From contig CAWGCG010000005.1 in NCBI GenBank assembly GCA_963821025.1, positions 124,001 through 188,000 of the forward strand: DNA of 64,000 bases, given 5' to 3'. The stretch's first letter is position 1, and every line of letters starts with the position of its first letter. A program made the position numbers and the translations under genes. Below the pieces are notes generated by a model. It was given only the letters and a program-made list of their open reading frames with translations. It ran no database searches and had not been told where the DNA came from. Origin of the DNA: WHSW01 sp963821025 (GTDB taxonomy: Bacteria > Actinomycetota > Thermoleophilia > Solirubrobacterales > 70-9). This document shows, piece after piece, positions 8,646 through 17,240 of the stretch.

Positions 8646-9056
8646 CTACGCCAGCAGCTTGGCCTTCATCTTCTCGTACTCATCCTCGGTGATCCCGCCC
8701 TTTTCCTTCAGGTCGTTGAGCTTGTGGAGCTCGTCGGCCGGCGAGCTCTGGGCGGTCTCGCGCACGTATTCGTCGAGTTGTGCCTTGGCCTCCGCTTGCG
8801 CCTTGACCTGGCGCTCCCGCATGCCGCCGCCGCGGACGACCAGGTAGATCAGCGCGGATATGAAAGGCACGAAGACCAAGAAGAAGACCCAGACGGCCTT
8901 CATGCCGCCGGAGACCTCGTGGTCGCGAAACAGGTCGGAGAGGATCGTGATCAGGATCCAGACCCAGATCACGAAGAAGAAGACCGCGAGGACGGTGACC
9001 AGCGCCTCACCCAGTCCGAAGTCGGCGATCGGCAGCATGTCTAACTCCTTTGACAC
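8646..9056 (-). CDS. Small membrane protein with PLDc_N-like helices and C-terminal SHOCT domain
   Basis: This 136-aa protein has two membrane helices (LVTVLAVFFFVIWVWILIT and AVWVFFLVFVPFISALIYLV) arranged as in PLDc_N-type proteins. A charged coiled segment (RERQVKAQAEAKAQ) follows, then a SHOCT domain at the end (DELHKLNDLKEKGGITEDEY). SHOCT domains are short oligomerisation modules at the ends of actinobacterial membrane proteins, and no enzymatic role is known. The start shown is the ATG at 9056; an internal Met (MLPIAD) six residues later is also possible. The upstream 160 bases to the tRNA gene hold no gene that I can recognise. Confidence 0.85.
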   Translation of the reverse strand: MSKELDMLPIADFGLGEALVTVLAVFFFVIWVWILITILSDLFRDHEVSGGMKAVWVFFLVFVPFISALIYLVVRGGGMRERQVKAQAEAKAQLDEYVRETAQSSPADELHKLNDLKEKGGITEDEYEKMKAKLLA

Positions 9057-9220
9057 CGGCTCATCGACAACCCCCGGCTCATGGACAAGTACGGGCCCAG
9101 CCTATCCGTTCGGCCTGCCCTTCCGCCAAGCGCTCGCGATCAGGGTGAGGCGACCGCCGAGACTCTCCCCCACCACCGGCGCAAGTACCTGCTCATCGTG
9201 ATCGAGTCCATGCGCGATAG

Positions 9221-9293
9221 AGCGGGAGACGGGTCTCGAACCCGCGACCTCAAGCTTGGGAAGCTTGCGCTCTACCTACTGAGCTACTCCCGC
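9221..9293 (-). tRNA. tRNA-Gly(CCC)
   Basis: Read on the minus strand, the acceptor stem GCGGGAG pairs with CTCCCGC. The D arm starts TAGCTCAGT. The anticodon stem CAAGC/GCTTG encloses loop TTCCCAA with anticodon CCC, and the T arm reads GCGGGTTCGAGACCCGT. The discriminator base is T, as in bacterial glycine tRNAs, and CCA is not encoded. It decodes GGG. Confidence 0.97.
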
Positions 9294-9300
9294 GAAGCGC

Positions 9301-10614
9301 TCAGTCTAAGACCAGGGAACCGTGGACAGCGAGGCGGTCGCCGCCCCCCTGCTTGGCCATGTAGAGGGCGCGATCGGCGGCGCCGAGCAGCTCCTGACCG
9401 TCGGTCCGTTCGTCGCCATTCGAGATCGCCACCCCGATCGAGGCGTGCAGCTCGATCGTGTTGTCGTCGGGGGTGACCCTGATCACCTCGCGAAAGGCAC
9501 CGACGAGCTTGGCGGCGACGATCCGCACGGTCTTCTCATCCGAGTCCGGCAACAGGACGATGAACTCGTCGCCGCCCGGTCGGCAGACGAAGTCGCTGCC
9601 GCGCAGCTCCCGGCGAAGAACCTCCGCGGTCGCCAGCAAAAGCTCGTCGCCGACCGCGTGGCCGTGGCTGTCGTTCACCGCCTTGAAGTCGTCCAGGTCG
9701 ATCGACAGCACCCCGAGCCGAGACCCGGTGCGCTGAGCCAGCGCGAGCTGTCGGCCGAGCTCCTCGTCGAGGCGACGGCGATTGAAGACGTCGGTGAGCG
9801 GGTCGCGGTCGGCGAGCTCGACCAGGCGCGCCTGCAGGTTGCGCCGCTCTGCGTCGGCGCGCTCGAGCTCGCGCGAGATCAACACCAGGATTCCCAAGAG
9901 GGCCGTGGTCAGGACGGCAATCGCGATTGCCACGCCAAGCGTGACCGAGATCGCCCCTTGCTCGACCGCGCTGATCAGCAGCCCGCCGACGAGCACCGGC
10001 AAGACGATCAGGGCAGGGATCAGCCGCCGCATTACGTGGCCACCCGTGCCGGTGCTGAGCACGAGGCGCATCCAGGGGCTGTCGGGCCGCGCGGCGAGCA
10101 GGCCGATGAACAGGGCGGCCGCGGCGACCACGGTCTGCGGCGAGACTCCCGCGACCCCGGTGTAGCCGTAGATGAAGTCGGCGCCGTAGACCGATCCGAT
10201 CACGGCGACCAGGACCACCAAGCCGGAGACCGCAGCCAGGAGGTCGACCGCGAGGGTCCAGCGGCGACCCGGGCGATCGAGCGCGATCAGCCAAAACCCG
10301 ATCGCGATGATCATCGTGGCGGCGTGCGGCGACATCGCGCCGTTGGCGGCGCCCGGCGTCTCGCCGTCGAACACGGAGCCGAGTCCGTCGTTCCAGTCAA
10401 AGGCGTCTTCGGCCAGCGCGAGCAGGCCGATCGCGACCGCAAGCGCAGCCGCAAAGCGAGCCCAGCGGCGGGTCGCGTCGAAGCTGCGACGGTCGCGCAC
10501 CAGCCACAGCGCCACGGCGAGCAGGACCACCGCGCTCGCGGAGTCGGGCGGCATCCTCGGCGCCTCGGGGACGAGCTCGGCGAGGAAGCGGGCACCGGTG
10601 ATCCAACCGAACAC
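9301..10614 (-). CDS. Membrane-bound GGDEF diguanylate cyclase
   Basis: This 437-aa protein has seven or eight hydrophobic helices over residues 1-255, then a short coil (ISRELERADAERRNLQARL) and a GGDEF domain. The domain shows the DPLTDVFNRRRLDEEL entry, SIDLDDFKAVNDSHGHAVGD with the metal Asp, and an intact active-site loop CRPGGDEFIVLL, so it should make cyclic di-GMP. A clear RxxD inhibitory site is not seen in the usual place. The start shown is GTG at 10614. The frame stays open for about 47 codons upstream and includes a hydrophobic stretch (VTEIAAILAAALGALAVFGW) but no ATG, GTG or TTG, so the true N-terminus is uncertain. It is divergent from the TlpA gene across about 220 bases. Confidence 0.92.
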   Translation of the reverse strand: MFGWITGARFLAELVPEAPRMPPDSASAVVLLAVALWLVRDRRSFDATRRWARFAAALAVAIGLLALAEDAFDWNDGLGSVFDGETPGAANGAMSPHAATMIIAIGFWLIALDRPGRRWTLAVDLLAAVSGLVVLVAVIGSVYGADFIYGYTGVAGVSPQTVVAAAALFIGLLAARPDSPWMRLVLSTGTGGHVMRRLIPALIVLPVLVGGLLISAVEQGAISVTLGVAIAIAVLTTALLGILVLISRELERADAERRNLQARLVELADRDPLTDVFNRRRLDEELGRQLALAQRTGSRLGVLSIDLDDFKAVNDSHGHAVGDELLLATAEVLRRELRGSDFVCRPGGDEFIVLLPDSDEKTVRIVAAKLVGAFREVIRVTPDDNTIELHASIGVAISNGDERTDGQELLGAADRALYMAKQGGGDRLAVHGSLVLD

Positions 10615-10834
10615 GGCGAGCGCCCCGAGCGCCGCCGCGAGGATCGCCGCGATCTCCGTGACTTTCGGCAGGAACGCGAAACGAAGCTCGTCGGGGTGTA
10701 TTCGCTTGCTCGCTGGTCGTGGGTTGAGACGCCGGTGCCCGCTATCGGATTAACCCGCGCGGACGACCATCGGAGCGCTTGACGTCGTGTTTGTCTTTGG
10801 ATGACGGGAGCGGACCTCATCTAGCCTTGGATGG

Positions 10835-11353
10835 GTGAGCGCGCGCACCTTCGCGGTCTTCATCGGCGTCCTCGCCCTGCTCGGGTTATTGGGCTATGGA
10901 TTGATCTCCAAGGGTGAGGGCACGCTGGCGGTTGGCGACCCGATTCCCGAGGCGACCCTGCCGGCGCTCGACCGCGAGCAGACAGGCTCGATCGCCGACC
11001 ACCGCGGCCGCTGGGTCCTGGTCAACCTCTGGGCCTCGTGGTGTGGACCGTGCCGCGAGGAGGCGCCGGCAATCGAACGCTTCTATCGCGAGCACCGCGG
11101 CGACAACTTCGAGGTACTCGGGATCGACACCCAGGAGACGGCGGAGAGCGGTCTCGAGTTCGTCGACGAGTTCGGGCTCAGCTACGCGCAGCTCCACGAC
11201 GGCGACGGCGGCTATGCCGACGAGCTCAAGACCAGCGGCGTGCCCGAGAACTTCCTGGTCAATCCCGAGGGCGAGCTGGCGCTGGTGCAGCCGGGCCCGG
11301 TGGACGAACGGATCCTGAACGAGCAGGTGGCACCGTTGATCGAGGGGAGTTGA
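10835..11353 (+). CDS. TlpA/ResA/CcmG-like membrane-anchored thioredoxin
   Basis: This is a 172-aa protein. Residues 5-23 form an N-terminal anchor helix (TFAVFIGVLALLGLLGYGL), and the thioredoxin fold faces the outside. The redox motif is WASWCGPC with Cys70 and Cys73, and the cis-Pro loop is TSGVPENFLVN, as in CcmG/DsbE and ResA. The role is probably reduction of apocytochrome c haem-binding cysteines, because the next gene is ccmH. The start is GTG at 10835. The stop is followed directly by the ccmH start, with GTG two bases later or an overlapping TTG at 11350, which indicates coupling. Confidence 0.92.
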   Translation: MSARTFAVFIGVLALLGLLGYGLISKGEGTLAVGDPIPEATLPALDREQTGSIADHRGRWVLVNLWASWCGPCREEAPAIERFYREHRGDNFEVLGIDTQETAESGLEFVDEFGLSYAQLHDGDGGYADELKTSGVPENFLVNPEGELALVQPGPVDERILNEQVAPLIEGS

Positions 11354-11355
11354 GG

Positions 11356-11829
11356 GTGCGGGCGCCGCTGACGCTGCTCGCAGCCCTGGCCGTGGCCGTG
11401 ACGCCGGCGACCGCGCTCGCCCAGACGCCGCAGACCTCGCTGCCCGACATCGAGGACGAGGTGATGTGCCCGATCTGCGGCGTGACGCTCGAGCTCGCGA
11501 CCGAGTCGCCGCAGGCGATCCAGGAACGTGCCTTCATCCGCGAGCGCATCGACCAGGGATTCACCAAGGACGAGATCAAGGACCAGCTGGTCGCCGAGTT
11601 CGGGGACGAGGTGCTCGCGGTGCCCAGCGACGAGGGGTTCGACCTGGCGGCCTGGCTGGTCCCGGGGATCGCGATCCTCGCCGCCGGAGTCGCGATCGCC
11701 TTCGGCCTGCGGCGGTGGCGGCGCGAGGGCCGCGAGGACGACGGCGGTTCCGCGGAACCGCGAGGCGGGTCGCTCACCGATGAGGAGCAGGCGCGTCTCG
11801 ACAGGGACCTGGCCCGCTACGACCTCTGA
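11356..11829 (+). CDS. ccmH: Cytochrome c maturation protein CcmH (CcmH/NrfF family)
   Basis: This is a 157-aa protein. A cleavable or anchoring signal (LTLLAALAVAVTPATALAQ) precedes the thiol motif VMCPICG (Cys38 and Cys41), which takes part in haem ligation to apocytochrome c. The helical bundle sequence AFIRERIDQGFTKDEIKDQL follows, then a membrane helix (AAWLVPGIAILAAGVAIAFG) and a basic tail. The motif is CPIC where many homologues have CPxCQ. GTG at 11356 is preferred; TTG at 11350 in the same frame is possible. Only the ccmG-like and ccmH genes are here; ccmF, ccmE and ccmC are not in the window. Confidence 0.93.
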   Translation: MRAPLTLLAALAVAVTPATALAQTPQTSLPDIEDEVMCPICGVTLELATESPQAIQERAFIRERIDQGFTKDEIKDQLVAEFGDEVLAVPSDEGFDLAAWLVPGIAILAAGVAIAFGLRRWRREGREDDGGSAEPRGGSLTDEEQARLDRDLARYDL

Positions 11830-11849
11830 GATTGCGAGCGGCGGCGGCG

Positions 11850-12242
11850 TTACTTGGGCAGGCAGAGCGCCTGTGCGACGAGTTCGTTTTCGAGGCCTTG
11901 GGGGTTGAAGCCCTGGACTTCGTAGCCGATCGCAGGCCCGTTGGGCTTGTTTCTCGTAACGGCTGCATAGCGCACCGAGGGTTGAGCGGGCAGTGGACTG
12001 CTGCTTGTGATCCAGCCGCCCCCGCCAGAAACAAACTGCTCGTGTTGCCGGCAACGGGCGATGGCACTCCATACGTCCTGGCCAGCGCTCGCCGGCACTT
12101 TCCGAACCTGCTCCCTGACAACGAGCGGCTTCAGTTCGTTCGCACCGAACTGGTCCCTGGCCGCGAGGGCCGTCCCACCGAGGGCAACGAACAGGGCCAG
12201 GTAGGCGACCACCGTCGTGTGGCCGGGCTTGCGGAGCTTCAT
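11850..12242 (-). CDS. Small secreted protein with HTTVVAYLALFVALGGTA leader
   Basis: This 130-aa protein opens MKLRKPGHTTVVAYLALFVA and continues LGGTALAARD. To my knowledge this is a stereotyped export leader found on many otherwise unrelated secreted proteins of Thermoleophilia; here the hydrophobic core ends in an AxA-type site. The mature part is short, with two cysteines (ARCRQHEQ and ALCLPK) that could form a disulfide, and contains VSGGGGWITSS. I do not recognise a domain. It is convergent with ccmH (20 bases between stops) and has its own start 62 bases from the end of the next minus-strand gene. Confidence 0.78.
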   Translation of the reverse strand: MKLRKPGHTTVVAYLALFVALGGTALAARDQFGANELKPLVVREQVRKVPASAGQDVWSAIARCRQHEQFVSGGGGWITSSSPLPAQPSVRYAAVTRNKPNGPAIGYEVQGFNPQGLENELVAQALCLPK

Positions 12243-12304
12243 CGGATTTCGCGACTCGGCATCGACTGAACAACTAACACGTCAACGCGCGTCGAGGATC
12301 GGCC

Positions 12305-14164
12305 CTAAAGGGCCCGCACGATCACCTTCCTCTTCGCGGTGCTCTTGCGCTTGAAAGGCCAGTTCGCCTCGCGCCGAACCTTGAGCCTGAACTGAAACAG
12401 CGCGTCCTCGACGTAGTGCTTGCCGAACCGGTAGCTGCGTCGGTACCGTCCTCTCTCGTCGGTGCGAAACGCCTCGCCGACGGTCTCCCAGCGACCGGTC
12501 TTGAGCCGCACCTGCAACTCGACCAGTTTGCCGCCCGACGGGACTCGAGCTCCGAAGTGCCGCACCTTTCCATGAAACGCCACCGCCGTGCCCTCGTCGA
12601 CGGTCTTGCTCGACGGCCTGAACGTGGCCCCGCTCCGCACCGTGAACTTGCCGGCATCGGCCCCGTTCGGCAGGTAGCGAGCCGTGCCCGCGAATCTGGC
12701 ATCCACGCGCCGGGTCGGACCCGCGGGAATCTTCGACTCCCAGCGGCCCTCGCCGTCAGTGGTCACATCGCTGACGCGCTCGCGGATCAGAGCGCCCTCG
12801 CCGAAGTGCTCGACCACGGTCACCTGCTTGTTCGCCAGAGGTTCGCCCTCGTCATCGAGGAGCCGCCCGACGACCGCGCCGTCGCTGCCATACGGAACGG
12901 TCTGCCCGCGCGAGCCGCCACGATCGAGATTCGCCCGAAGCTCCACGCCCGCGCGCAGCGGCAGCGAGAGCCGCATCGGCCGTCCGTTGCGCCGCGCGGT
13001 GGTCTCGACGACGTTGCCGGCGACGTCCGTGGCCGTGGCCTTGAACTCGTAGGTGCCAGCGGGCAGCGCAACCGAGTCGACACGTGCGCGCGCCTCGCCC
13101 GATGCCACTCGAGCGCTGAGCGCTCGCCAGGCGCTCGCCCCGACCCGTCGCATGCCTATCTCGACCGAGGCCAGGCCCGAATGCTCGTCGGCGACCGGTG
13201 CCCTGATCAGCTCCGGGTCGTCGGGGTCCTGTGAATCGGCGAACGCAAGCGACGGAGGCAGGTTGTCGACCAGGACCTGGCGGATGTTCGAACGCCGGTT
13301 TCCGGCGAAGTCTTGAACGACGACCTCGACCTTGTTCTCACCGTTGCGGAACGGGCCGATTGTGGTGTTGGCGTTGATCGCGAAGGCTGCGTTTCCGCAG
13401 GGCATCTTGTAGCCGGTGTATGGCCAGGACTGCCCGTGACAGTCGACGCCCGACGCAAGCCTGAACGGGTCACCGTTGACCACGAGGTCGAGGCGCCTGA
13501 CTCCGCCGCCGACGTCTCCGGCGCGGGCGGCGACGGGGTGCGCGCCGCGCTTCCAGCCTCCGCCGAGCAGACTGCCAGAGCCTCCGTCGAAAAAGAACGG
13601 GTCGGGGAGGTCTGTGAGCTCGATCTCGACGTTACGCACGAACATATGAGCGGCATCGGATTGCGAACAGCCGCCGGAGTTGGAGCAGTAGAGCAGGACT
13701 CGAACCGACCGGTGGGAAAGCCCGCTACGCGAAAAGCGCTGGAACCCTCCGGGTGCATTCGGTGCCCGGTAGATGTTCGTGTCTCCGCCGCCCGAGTCGA
13801 GCACGTGGATCTCGGCAAAGTGTTGGTCGGCAGTCCGGGAGTCGTGGTCGAGGTAGAAGGAGCGAATAGCCGTTCCGGCGGGAGCGGTCCAGGTGATCGA
13901 GCCTGCTCGGCCCCCGCTCGCAGACCCTGCACTCTTCACCTGGTACGACCAGTCGTTGATCGCCTGGACACACTTGTTCGTAACCGTATAACCACCTACC
14001 GGACTCGCCTGAAACTCCGCAGAAGCCCCCCGGTTGAACTGGTGGCACTGATTCCACTTGTACGTCGCCCCCACCCCGCTAGCAGTGGCCGGGGCGAGCG
14101 CCGAAGCGAGAGCAACCACTCCCACAGCCAGGAACGCCTGCATGCGCGTCGGTCCCATTTCCAT
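12305..14164 (-). CDS. Large secreted protein with Ig-like / Big domains
   Basis: This 619-aa exported protein has a signal peptide (MQAFLAVGVVALASALAPATA). The N-terminal region (about 35-240) carries several cysteines and a lectin-like or sugar-binding-like profile (AIRSFYLDHDSRTADQHFAE). Bacterial Ig-like segments follow: VDNLPPSLAFADSQDP with DVAGN repeats, then a carboxypeptidase-regulatory-like module (GAVVGRLLDDEGEPLANKQV) and a final beta-rich domain with basic end. The start is ATG 14164: GAGGAG lies about eight bases upstream of it. Longer in-frame sequence upstream is antisense-like low-complexity Arg/Pro. The gene starts 22 bases after the stop of the fused sigma factor, so the two form a unit. 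Confidence 0.85.
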   Translation of the reverse strand: MEMGPTRMQAFLAVGVVALASALAPATASGVGATYKWNQCHQFNRGASAEFQASPVGGYTVTNKCVQAINDWSYQVKSAGSASGGRAGSITWTAPAGTAIRSFYLDHDSRTADQHFAEIHVLDSGGGDTNIYRAPNAPGGFQRFSRSGLSHRSVRVLLYCSNSGGCSQSDAAHMFVRNVEIELTDLPDPFFFDGGSGSLLGGGWKRGAHPVAARAGDVGGGVRRLDLVVNGDPFRLASGVDCHGQSWPYTGYKMPCGNAAFAINANTTIGPFRNGENKVEVVVQDFAGNRRSNIRQVLVDNLPPSLAFADSQDPDDPELIRAPVADEHSGLASVEIGMRRVGASAWRALSARVASGEARARVDSVALPAGTYEFKATATDVAGNVVETTARRNGRPMRLSLPLRAGVELRANLDRGGSRGQTVPYGSDGAVVGRLLDDEGEPLANKQVTVVEHFGEGALIRERVSDVTTDGEGRWESKIPAGPTRRVDARFAGTARYLPNGADAGKFTVRSGATFRPSSKTVDEGTAVAFHGKVRHFGARVPSGGKLVELQVRLKTGRWETVGEAFRTDERGRYRRSYRFGKHYVEDALFQFRLKVRREANWPFKRKSTAKRKVIVRAL

Positions 14165-14186
14165 CAACGATCTCCTCTCCTCAAGT

Positions 14187-15638
14187 TCATGGTCCGAACT
14201 CCTGCCTGACAACCGAGCCGCTGGAGCCGCCGTCGGAGCTGCCTCCCGACGCCGCCGGGGCCGGCGCGGGAGCGAGAGGCGCCGCCGCGGCCGGGGCGGC
14301 GAATTCGCGCTGGGCCGGTGGCGTCGTCGCCGCGACCGGAGCTGAAGGCTCGACCGGCTCGGGCGCCGGCGCCGGCGCTGCATCCGCGACGTCATCCTCC
14401 GGGCTCGGAGCCACGGGACTCGGTGATGCTTCGGGCGCAGGCGCGGATTGATGGCCGATCTGCGAGGGCATCAGCTCGGGCTTCGGCGCCGCCGATGCCT
14501 CGACGCCGCGAACCCGCTCGGCTGCGGGGCGGTCGGCAGAGGGTCTCGCCGGTTGGTCGCCGCGGAGGTTGATCGGGCCGACCCCGGCGGCGATGCAGGC
14601 CGTGGCCGCGACACCGCCACCGATGCACGCTGCCGCGAGCTTTCCCGTCGCCCCGAGCCCGGCGATCTTCGCCGCCAAACCCGCGCCGGCGGCGCCCGCT
14701 CCACGGGCTCCTCCGGCTGCGGCCGCTTGGGCGCCGAGCTCATCAACGCCGCGGACCCGCGAGGTGAAGCCCACCACCATTTCGTGTGCGTGATCGGCTA
14801 AAGCACCGACGCGCTCACCGAGCGATATCTGATCATCGATCCCATCCAGCACGCCGGGAACCACGACCGCGCCACCGAGGTCATGGAGATGACCGCGCAG
14901 GCGCGCCACGAACGCAGAGCATTCCCGGCAATGAGCCAGATGGGATCGCGCCTGTCGCTCCTGATCCGCGTTGGCGACCCCGGCGACGAACGCCCGCAGG
15001 ACCGGCTCGCGGGTGGTGCACCATTCCCCCCGCGCCACGGTCCGCATCTTCTCGGTCAATTCCTCGACCCCGCGGGTGATCTCCTTGCGATAGGCGCGGT
15101 GCGATAGACCCTTGATCAAGGCGCAAACCTGGCGCGGCTCGAGCCCCCATCCGTACCGCAACAGGATCACCGCGCGGCGGCGCGGCGGCAGCGACGCGAG
15201 CAGGTCTCGGGTGACGCGCGACCGCTCGGCCTCGGCCGCCTGCTCGTGGGGGTCCTCGGTGGCGTGATCGGGCACCGCGGCGACGAGCTCGAGCGGCGCG
15301 GTCGGCTTGCGCCGCCTGCGCCTTAGCTCCTTCCCGGCCTGGTTGGCGACGGCGGCGAACACGTAGCTGCGCACCTCGTCGTCGGAAAGCGATTGGTGTC
15401 GATGGGCGAGTGCGCGCAGCGTCGATGTCCAAGCCGTCGCATAGATGTCTTCGATCTCCTCCGCCGAGAAGCCGCCGCGGAACGCGCGGCGGAGCATTGC
15501 CGCAGCGGGCCGTTCGAACTCGCAGAACAGCCGACCCGAGCGCTCCCGCCATGCCGCGCCCTGCGGTCGCTGCAGATCCAAACGTCCACGGCCTTCGGCT
15601 GCGATCGACTCTTTCATCGGGGCTCCCGCAAGCGACAA
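14187..15638 (-). CDS. Sigma-70 (ECF-like) factor fused to zinc-finger, membrane helix and Ala/Pro-rich exterior tail
   Basis: This 483-aa protein combines what are usually two or three proteins. Sigma region 2 spans about 40-110 (EEIEDIYATAWTSTLRAL) and region 4 about 140-195 (SLPPRRRAVILLRYGWGLEP). A zf-HC2-like anti-sigma motif HxxxCxxC follows (HLAHCREC, His233, Cys237, Cys240). A single hydrophobic segment spans about 328-352 (TGKLAAACIGGGVAATACIA), then comes an Ala/Pro/Ser-rich tail of about 130 residues. The layout suggests a membrane-tethered sigma factor carrying its own regulator. The start may be Met1 (15638) or Met8. The secreted Ig-like protein lies 22 bases downstream and is a likely target. 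How the sigma part is released is not visible. Confidence 0.88.
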   Translation of the reverse strand: MSLAGAPMKESIAAEGRGRLDLQRPQGAAWRERSGRLFCEFERPAAAMLRRAFRGGFSAEEIEDIYATAWTSTLRALAHRHQSLSDDEVRSYVFAAVANQAGKELRRRRRKPTAPLELVAAVPDHATEDPHEQAAEAERSRVTRDLLASLPPRRRAVILLRYGWGLEPRQVCALIKGLSHRAYRKEITRGVEELTEKMRTVARGEWCTTREPVLRAFVAGVANADQERQARSHLAHCRECSAFVARLRGHLHDLGGAVVVPGVLDGIDDQISLGERVGALADHAHEMVVGFTSRVRGVDELGAQAAAAGGARGAGAAGAGLAAKIAGLGATGKLAAACIGGGVAATACIAAGVGPINLRGDQPARPSADRPAAERVRGVEASAAPKPELMPSQIGHQSAPAPEASPSPVAPSPEDDVADAAPAPAPEPVEPSAPVAATTPPAQREFAAPAAAAPLAPAPAPAASGGSSDGGSSGSVVRQEFGP

Positions 15639-15767
15639 CCCCGAGGCGTGCGATCACGCCCCCGACGAGGCAGTTCCCCCCGCTGTTTCGGCGCCGACAC
15701 CAGGTCGAGTCCCTCTCCCGCATCACGGGCTCCCCCACGAACGAGACCTCGAAGAGAGGCCTGCGGC

Positions 15768-15869
15768 GATCGTAAAGTCCGGGAAAGCTCGTGCGAGACG
15801 ACTCGAGCCGGAGGGCATCCGTACGTTCCCGAATTGTGCGCAAAGAGCGGAAAGTTCGTTCTCGCCAAC
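15768..15869 (+). repeat. Direct-repeat copy A upstream of the GT87 gene
   Basis: Two blocks here recur at 17233-17284. Block 1 (15768-15782, gatcgtaaagtccgg) matches 14 of 15 bases. Block 2 (15841-15869) matches 26 of 29 bases, including an exact 17-mer CAAAGAGCGGAAAGTTC. The blocks are 58 bases apart here and 8 apart in copy B. The copies are in the same orientation and flank the GT87 gene. Block 2 could also be promoter-like (GGAA core). Confidence 0.7.
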
Positions 15870-15923
15870 CTCCGAGCCAAAGCGACCAATCTGGATGACT
15901 AGCGGTATACGCTCGCTGCCGCT

Positions 15924-17240
15924 GTGGCCTGGGGTGCGACCGAGTTGCAGAGGCCGGGCGCCCTCGCAATACCGTGGGCGGTCGCCGTTTTCGCCGCGCT
16001 CGTCTGGATCGGGCCGGCCACACCGAACTTCGGTGTTACCGGCCTCTTCGGCCAATCTCCGAGCGAGTTCGTCGGTCTCGACGTCGAGCGTTATTTTCGG
16101 GGCGCCCAGCGGATCGCCGGTGGCGAGTTGCCCTACCGGGACTTCGGCCTCGAGTACCCGCCGCTGTCGGGGCCAATGATCTTGGCGCCGAGGGCATTCG
16201 GCGACGACCCCCAGACCTACAGGACCGGCTTCGAGTTGCTCGCCGGCTTGCTCGCAGTGACGACCGCCGCCGCCACCTCCCTGGCGGCCGTGCGGCGCGG
16301 GTACGGACGAAGGATCGAGATCGCCGCAGGCGGTCTCGTGGCGGTCGGTCCGCTACTGCTCCCCGTGAGCCTTGCCGCAGACCGGCTCGACCTGCTGCCG
16401 ACGATGTTCGTCGCGCTTGCGGCACTCGCTGCTGCCAGCCGACGGCCCGGCGTCGGTGGCGCAATGACCGGCCTCGGCGTCGCGACGAAATTCTGGCCCG
16501 GGGTGATGGCGGTGCCGCTCGCGGCGTTGGCGCTCCAGCGCGACGGTGCGCCGGGTCTGAGGCGGTGTCTGCTCGCCCTTGCATTCGGCCTGGGCGCTCC
16601 GTTCGCCATCGCGATCATCGCCTCCCCCGCCGGCGTCGCCGACACATTCACCTACCACGCCGAACGGCCGCTGCAAATCGAGGCCGTCGCGGCGACCGTG
16701 CTGATCGGCCTCGGCGAGCTCGGCGTCGTCGGTCCGTACTCCTGGGACAACGGCTTCGGTTCACTCAACGTCGCCGGCGGCAACAGTGTCGATTTGATCG
16801 CAACCGCAAGCTCGCTGCTCGGACTCATCGTCGTGGCGGCGATCCTCGTCGGCGGGTTCAGGCGGATCCTGCGTGCCCGCACCGACGATGACGCCTTCGA
16901 AATGGCGATGCGGACGACCCTCGCCGCCACGGTCGCGCTGCTGGTATTCGGCAAGGTGCTCTCGCCCCAGTTCATGGTCTGGCTGCTGCCGCTGGCGCTG
17001 CTGATCGGTCGCCACCGTTGGCTGGTCGCCGGCTTGGTCGCAGCGTCGCTGCTGCTGACCAATCTGGCCGTGAACCACTTGCTCCCCTACGCGTTCGAGT
17101 TCGAGCTGCATGGCCTGGCGCTCTTCGGCGCCCGCGACCTAGTGTTGATCTCGTTGCTGCTGGTCCTGACCCTGCCTCCTCTGTCTGAACGACGCATCGA
17201 ACCCTGGGCGATCCGGCGGCCAAGCCAGAGTCGATCGTGA
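15924..17240 (+). CDS. GT87-family (DUF2029) integral-membrane glycosyltransferase
   Basis: This 438-aa polytopic membrane protein has about ten hydrophobic helices. Family marks are the first-loop acidic pair and YPP signature (GLDVERYFRGAQRIAGGELP, then FGLEYPPLSGP), the KFWPG segment in the middle (GVATKFWPGVMAVPL) and FGKVLSPQFMVWLLP near the C-terminus. GT87 enzymes in actinobacteria are polyprenyl-phosphomannose-dependent mannosyltransferases that build lipoglycans; the acceptor here is unknown. The start is GTG at 15924. The gene and its upstream region are bracketed by direct repeats (15768-15869 and 17233-17284), and block 1 of the second repeat overlaps its stop codon. It is divergent from the fused sigma factor. 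Confidence 0.85.
   Translation: MAWGATELQRPGALAIPWAVAVFAALVWIGPATPNFGVTGLFGQSPSEFVGLDVERYFRGAQRIAGGELPYRDFGLEYPPLSGPMILAPRAFGDDPQTYRTGFELLAGLLAVTTAAATSLAAVRRGYGRRIEIAAGGLVAVGPLLLPVSLAADRLDLLPTMFVALAALAAASRRPGVGGAMTGLGVATKFWPGVMAVPLAALALQRDGAPGLRRCLLALAFGLGAPFAIAIIASPAGVADTFTYHAERPLQIEAVAATVLIGLGELGVVGPYSWDNGFGSLNVAGGNSVDLIATASSLLGLIVVAAILVGGFRRILRARTDDDAFEMAMRTTLAATVALLVFGKVLSPQFMVWLLPLALLIGRHRWLVAGLVAASLLLTNLAVNHLLPYAFEFELHGLALFGARDLVLISLLLVLTLPPLSERRIEPWAIRRPSQSRS

Noticed and set aside
9221..9293. tRNA gene considered as an integration site
   Set aside because: No direct repeat of its 3' end, integrase or phage gene is seen nearby.
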